DNA of 5,155 nt from Ruminococcus sp. UBA4275 (GTDB taxonomy: Bacteria; Bacillota; Clostridia; Oscillospirales; Ruminococcaceae). The stretch spans positions 1 to 5,155 of the forward strand of contig DGVV01000182.1 of the NCBI GenBank assembly GCA_002395085.1, written 5' to 3'. Positions within the stretch are counted from its first letter, which is position 1. Each line of letters opens with the position of its first letter. This document shows positions 5,116-5,155 of this stretch, in pieces. Position numbers and translations under genes: made by a program. A model generated the notes under the pieces. The model made no database searches and was not told the DNA's origin. It saw only the letters and a list, made by a program, of their open reading frames with translations.

Positions 5116-5155
5116 GGAACAATATAAAAAAGAACGTATTTGCTATATTTCACAT

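Overview
The window carries most of a lysine/diaminopimelate biosynthesis operon on the + strand. The order is a lysine riboswitch leader, asd, two uncharacterised genes, dapA and dapB. The 3' end of a TerD-family gene precedes it. The organism is most likely a gut-type Firmicute of class Clostridia, perhaps Ruminococcaceae/Oscillospirales. This rests on the L-box leader with an intrinsic terminator, the strong AGGAGG-type ribosome binding sites, the archaeal/fungal-type Asd and a base composition near 50% GC. The taxonomic placement is inference; there is no rRNA or marker gene here.

Layout. 1-632: C-terminal part of a TerA/TerD-like protein, entering from the left edge after a proline-rich linker. 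633-1115: a 483-base gene-free stretch. It holds a 10-bp dyad that encloses a consensus -35 box, two sigma-A-like promoters (653-682 and 756-784), a complete lysine riboswitch aptamer (about 791-972), an intrinsic terminator (1027-1054), a further perfect dyad (1069-1088) and the asd ribosome binding site. 1116-2198: asd. 2226-2828 and 2847-3236: two unknown genes of 200 and 129 codons. 3265-4155: dapA. 4165-4196: a 13-bp perfect hairpin between dapA and dapB. 4219-4977: dapB. 4978-5155: three more hairpins and no gene.

How it works together. Asd makes aspartate semialdehyde, DapA condenses it with pyruvate, and DapB reduces the product to tetrahydrodipicolinate, the precursor of diaminopimelate (cell wall) and lysine. 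The five genes lie 18-63 bases apart on one strand, each with its own ribosome binding site, so they are probably cotranscribed and all under lysine-dependent attenuation by the leader. Aspartokinase and the later steps (dapH/dapL, dapF, lysA) are not in the window.

I see no new defence, mobile or RNA-guided system. The parts least explained by known biology are the two unknown genes inside the operon (one with a regularly spaced Cys/His cluster), the dapA-dapB hairpin that contains a perfect copy of the neisserial DNA-uptake 12-mer, and the related tandem hairpins after dapB.
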